Below are positions 22,433-23,595 of a stretch of DNA of 23,595 nt, piece after piece; the first letter of the stretch is position 1; each line of letters starts with the position of its first letter. The stretch is from Verrucomicrobia bacterium UBA1200 (GTDB lineage Bacteria > Verrucomicrobiota > Kiritimatiellia > RFP12 > UBA1067). A model generated the notes under the pieces. The model searched no databases. It had not been told where the DNA came from and saw only the letters and a list, made by a program, of their open reading frames with translations. The DNA lies in contig DBXY01000016.1 of the NCBI GenBank assembly GCA_002309765.1, positions 30,729 to 54,323 on the forward strand, given 5' to 3'. A program made the translations under genes and the position numbers.

Positions 22433-23595
22433 ATGGCCGAACATCCGGTAAAAGTTTTTAGCGTCTCGGAGATCACCACCTCGATAAAGCGGCTGTTGGC
22501 ATCGTCCTTCGGCACGGTTTGCGTTGAGGGGGAGATCGTCGGCATCAAGAACCACAACGGCCATTTGTACTTTTCCCTCAAGGATGAAACCGCGCAATTG
22601 AACGCCGTGATTTTCAGTCGCGTGCGGATGACTTTGCCGCCGTCGCTTGAACTCAAGGATGGCGCAAAGATTCGGGCTTACGGGGAACTCTCGGTATTCG
22701 AATCCCGCGGCCAGTACCAGCTGGTGGTGCGCAAGGCGGAATCCGCCGGCGCGGGCGACCTGATGCGGCGGTTTGAGGAGCTGAAGCAAAAGCTGGAGGC
22801 GGAGGGTCTGTTCGCTGCCGAACGGAAACGCAAGTTGCCGTTTATGCCGCATCGGATCGGGGTGGTCACTTCGCCATCCGGGGCGGTCATCCATGACATC
22901 ATGGACGTGCTGTGGCGGCGTTTTCCGAATGTCCAGCTGCGTTTGGCTCCGGTGCGGGTGCAGGGCGACGGCGCGGCGCGGCAGATCGCTTACGCGGTGG
23001 AAAAGTTCAACGAGTGGTACGGTCCGAATAGCGGCACCGACTGGCCGATGGATTTGATGATTGTCGGGCGTGGCGGCGGCTCGCTTGAGGATTTGTGGTG
23101 CTTCAACGAAGAGATGGTGGCGCGGGCGGTGGCGGCGTCCGCCATTCCCGTGATATCGGCGGTGGGGCATGAGACCGATTTTACGCTCTGCGATTTCGCG
23201 GCGGATGTGCGCGCGCCCACGCCATCGGCGGCGGCGGAGTTGGCGGTGCCGGTCAAGGCGGATCTGGAAAAACAGCTTCGCCGTTTTTCCGAATTGTCGC
23301 GGTCGCTGTTGACCCGGCGGTTGGAAACGCTGAAGGCGCGGTTAAACGCGGTGAAATCCGCGCCGATGTTCCGCCGTCCGCTGTCGATGGCGGAAGAGCG
23401 GATTCAATTGGTGGACACCCTCCAGCAGCGGCTGGTTAGCGCGGCAAAGTTGCGTGAGAGCGATTTCGCCCGTCGGTTGTCCAACGCGGAACACGCTCTG
23501 GCCGTTTGCCGCGAGCGCGTCATCGCGCGCGGAAATTCCCGTATCGAGGCGGCTGCCGCCAGTCTGGACAGCGCGGCGGTTCGGTGGTGTGAAAA
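22433..23595 (+). CDS. xseA: Exodeoxyribonuclease VII large subunit (3' end outside window)
   Basis: The frame opens at ATG 22433 and runs to the window edge (387 codons plus two bases), most of a protein usually 400-450 aa long. The N-terminal OB-fold reads KVFSVSEITTSIKRLL...VEGEIVGIKNHNGHLYFSLKD. The catalytic domain has PFMPHRIGVVTSPSGAVIHDI, IVGRGGGSLEDLWCFNEE and SAVGHETDFTLCDFAADVRAPTPSAAAELA, all diagnostic of XseA. A long helical, probably coiled-coil C-terminal region follows from about 23240. With XseB it forms exonuclease VII, which degrades single-stranded DNA in repair. xseB would be expected downstream but is not in view. No in-frame start lies between the ymdB-type stop and this ATG. 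The ribosome site is poor (GGTGGGG close to the start). Confidence 0.95.
   Translation, partial: MAEHPVKVFSVSEITTSIKRLLASSFGTVCVEGEIVGIKNHNGHLYFSLKDETAQLNAVIFSRVRMTLPPSLELKDGAKIRAYGELSVFESRGQYQLVVRKAESAGAGDLMRRFEELKQKLEAEGLFAAERKRKLPFMPHRIGVVTSPSGAVIHDIMDVLWRRFPNVQLRLAPVRVQGDGAARQIAYAVEKFNEWYGPNSGTDWPMDLMIVGRGGGSLEDLWCFNEEMVARAVAASAIPVISAVGHETDFTLCDFAADVRAPTPSAAAELAVPVKADLEKQLRRFSELSRSLLTRRLETLKARLNAVKSAPMFRRPLSMAEERIQLVDTLQQRLVSAAKLRESDFARRLSNAEHALAVCRERVIARGNSRIEAAAASLDSAAVRWCE

Overview
The window (about 23.6 kb, GC-rich at a rough visual estimate) looks like a chromosomal segment of a Gram-negative bacterium of the PVC group, most likely Kiritimatiellota, Lentisphaerota or another Verrucomicrobiota lineage. 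The grounds are very large secreted beta-strand-repeat proteins with W-x-G...N-W module starts, secreted glycan-active enzymes, a lipoprotein signal, and a citramalate-type isoleucine pathway. The phylum is inferred from gene content; no rRNA is present to settle it.

Layout from left to right. (1) 1-744: the 3' part of a GH29 alpha-L-fucosidase. (2) 890-2413: a predicted lipoprotein that fuses a glycerophosphodiester phosphodiesterase domain to a HAD domain closely resembling eukaryotic-type phosphomannomutase. (3) 6684-2432 on the minus strand: a tight three-gene operon hom-lysC-cimA. It makes homoserine from aspartate and, separately, starts threonine-independent isoleucine synthesis through citramalate. 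A strong sigma70-like promoter precedes hom. (4) 6943-13806 and 14333-20614 on the plus strand: two giant secreted paralogues of 2287 and 2093 aa, each with its own promoter-like sequence and the same rho-independent terminator hairpin. Both contain two related beta-strand modules, a third module, and two PA14-like domains. The first has an extra N-terminal carbohydrate-binding-like domain. The 526-bp gap between them holds a roughly 212-bp inverted-repeat-bounded element that looks like a MITE or a structured RNA. (5) 20684-23595 on the plus strand: a compact row of a secreted GH43 glycosidase, a YmdB-type metallophosphoesterase and the start of xseA (exonuclease VII large subunit), with a 4-bp overlap between the first two.

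How the parts fit: conserved metabolic and nucleic-acid genes flank an accessory, cell-surface block. GH29, GH43 and the giant proteins with PA14-like and carbohydrate-binding-like modules suggest a glycan-feeding or adhesion lifestyle, such as gut or other polysaccharide-rich habitats. The most unusual items are the exported GDPD-phosphomannomutase-like fusion, the tandem giant paralogues with two levels of duplication and a shared C-terminal tail, and the inverted-repeat element between them.
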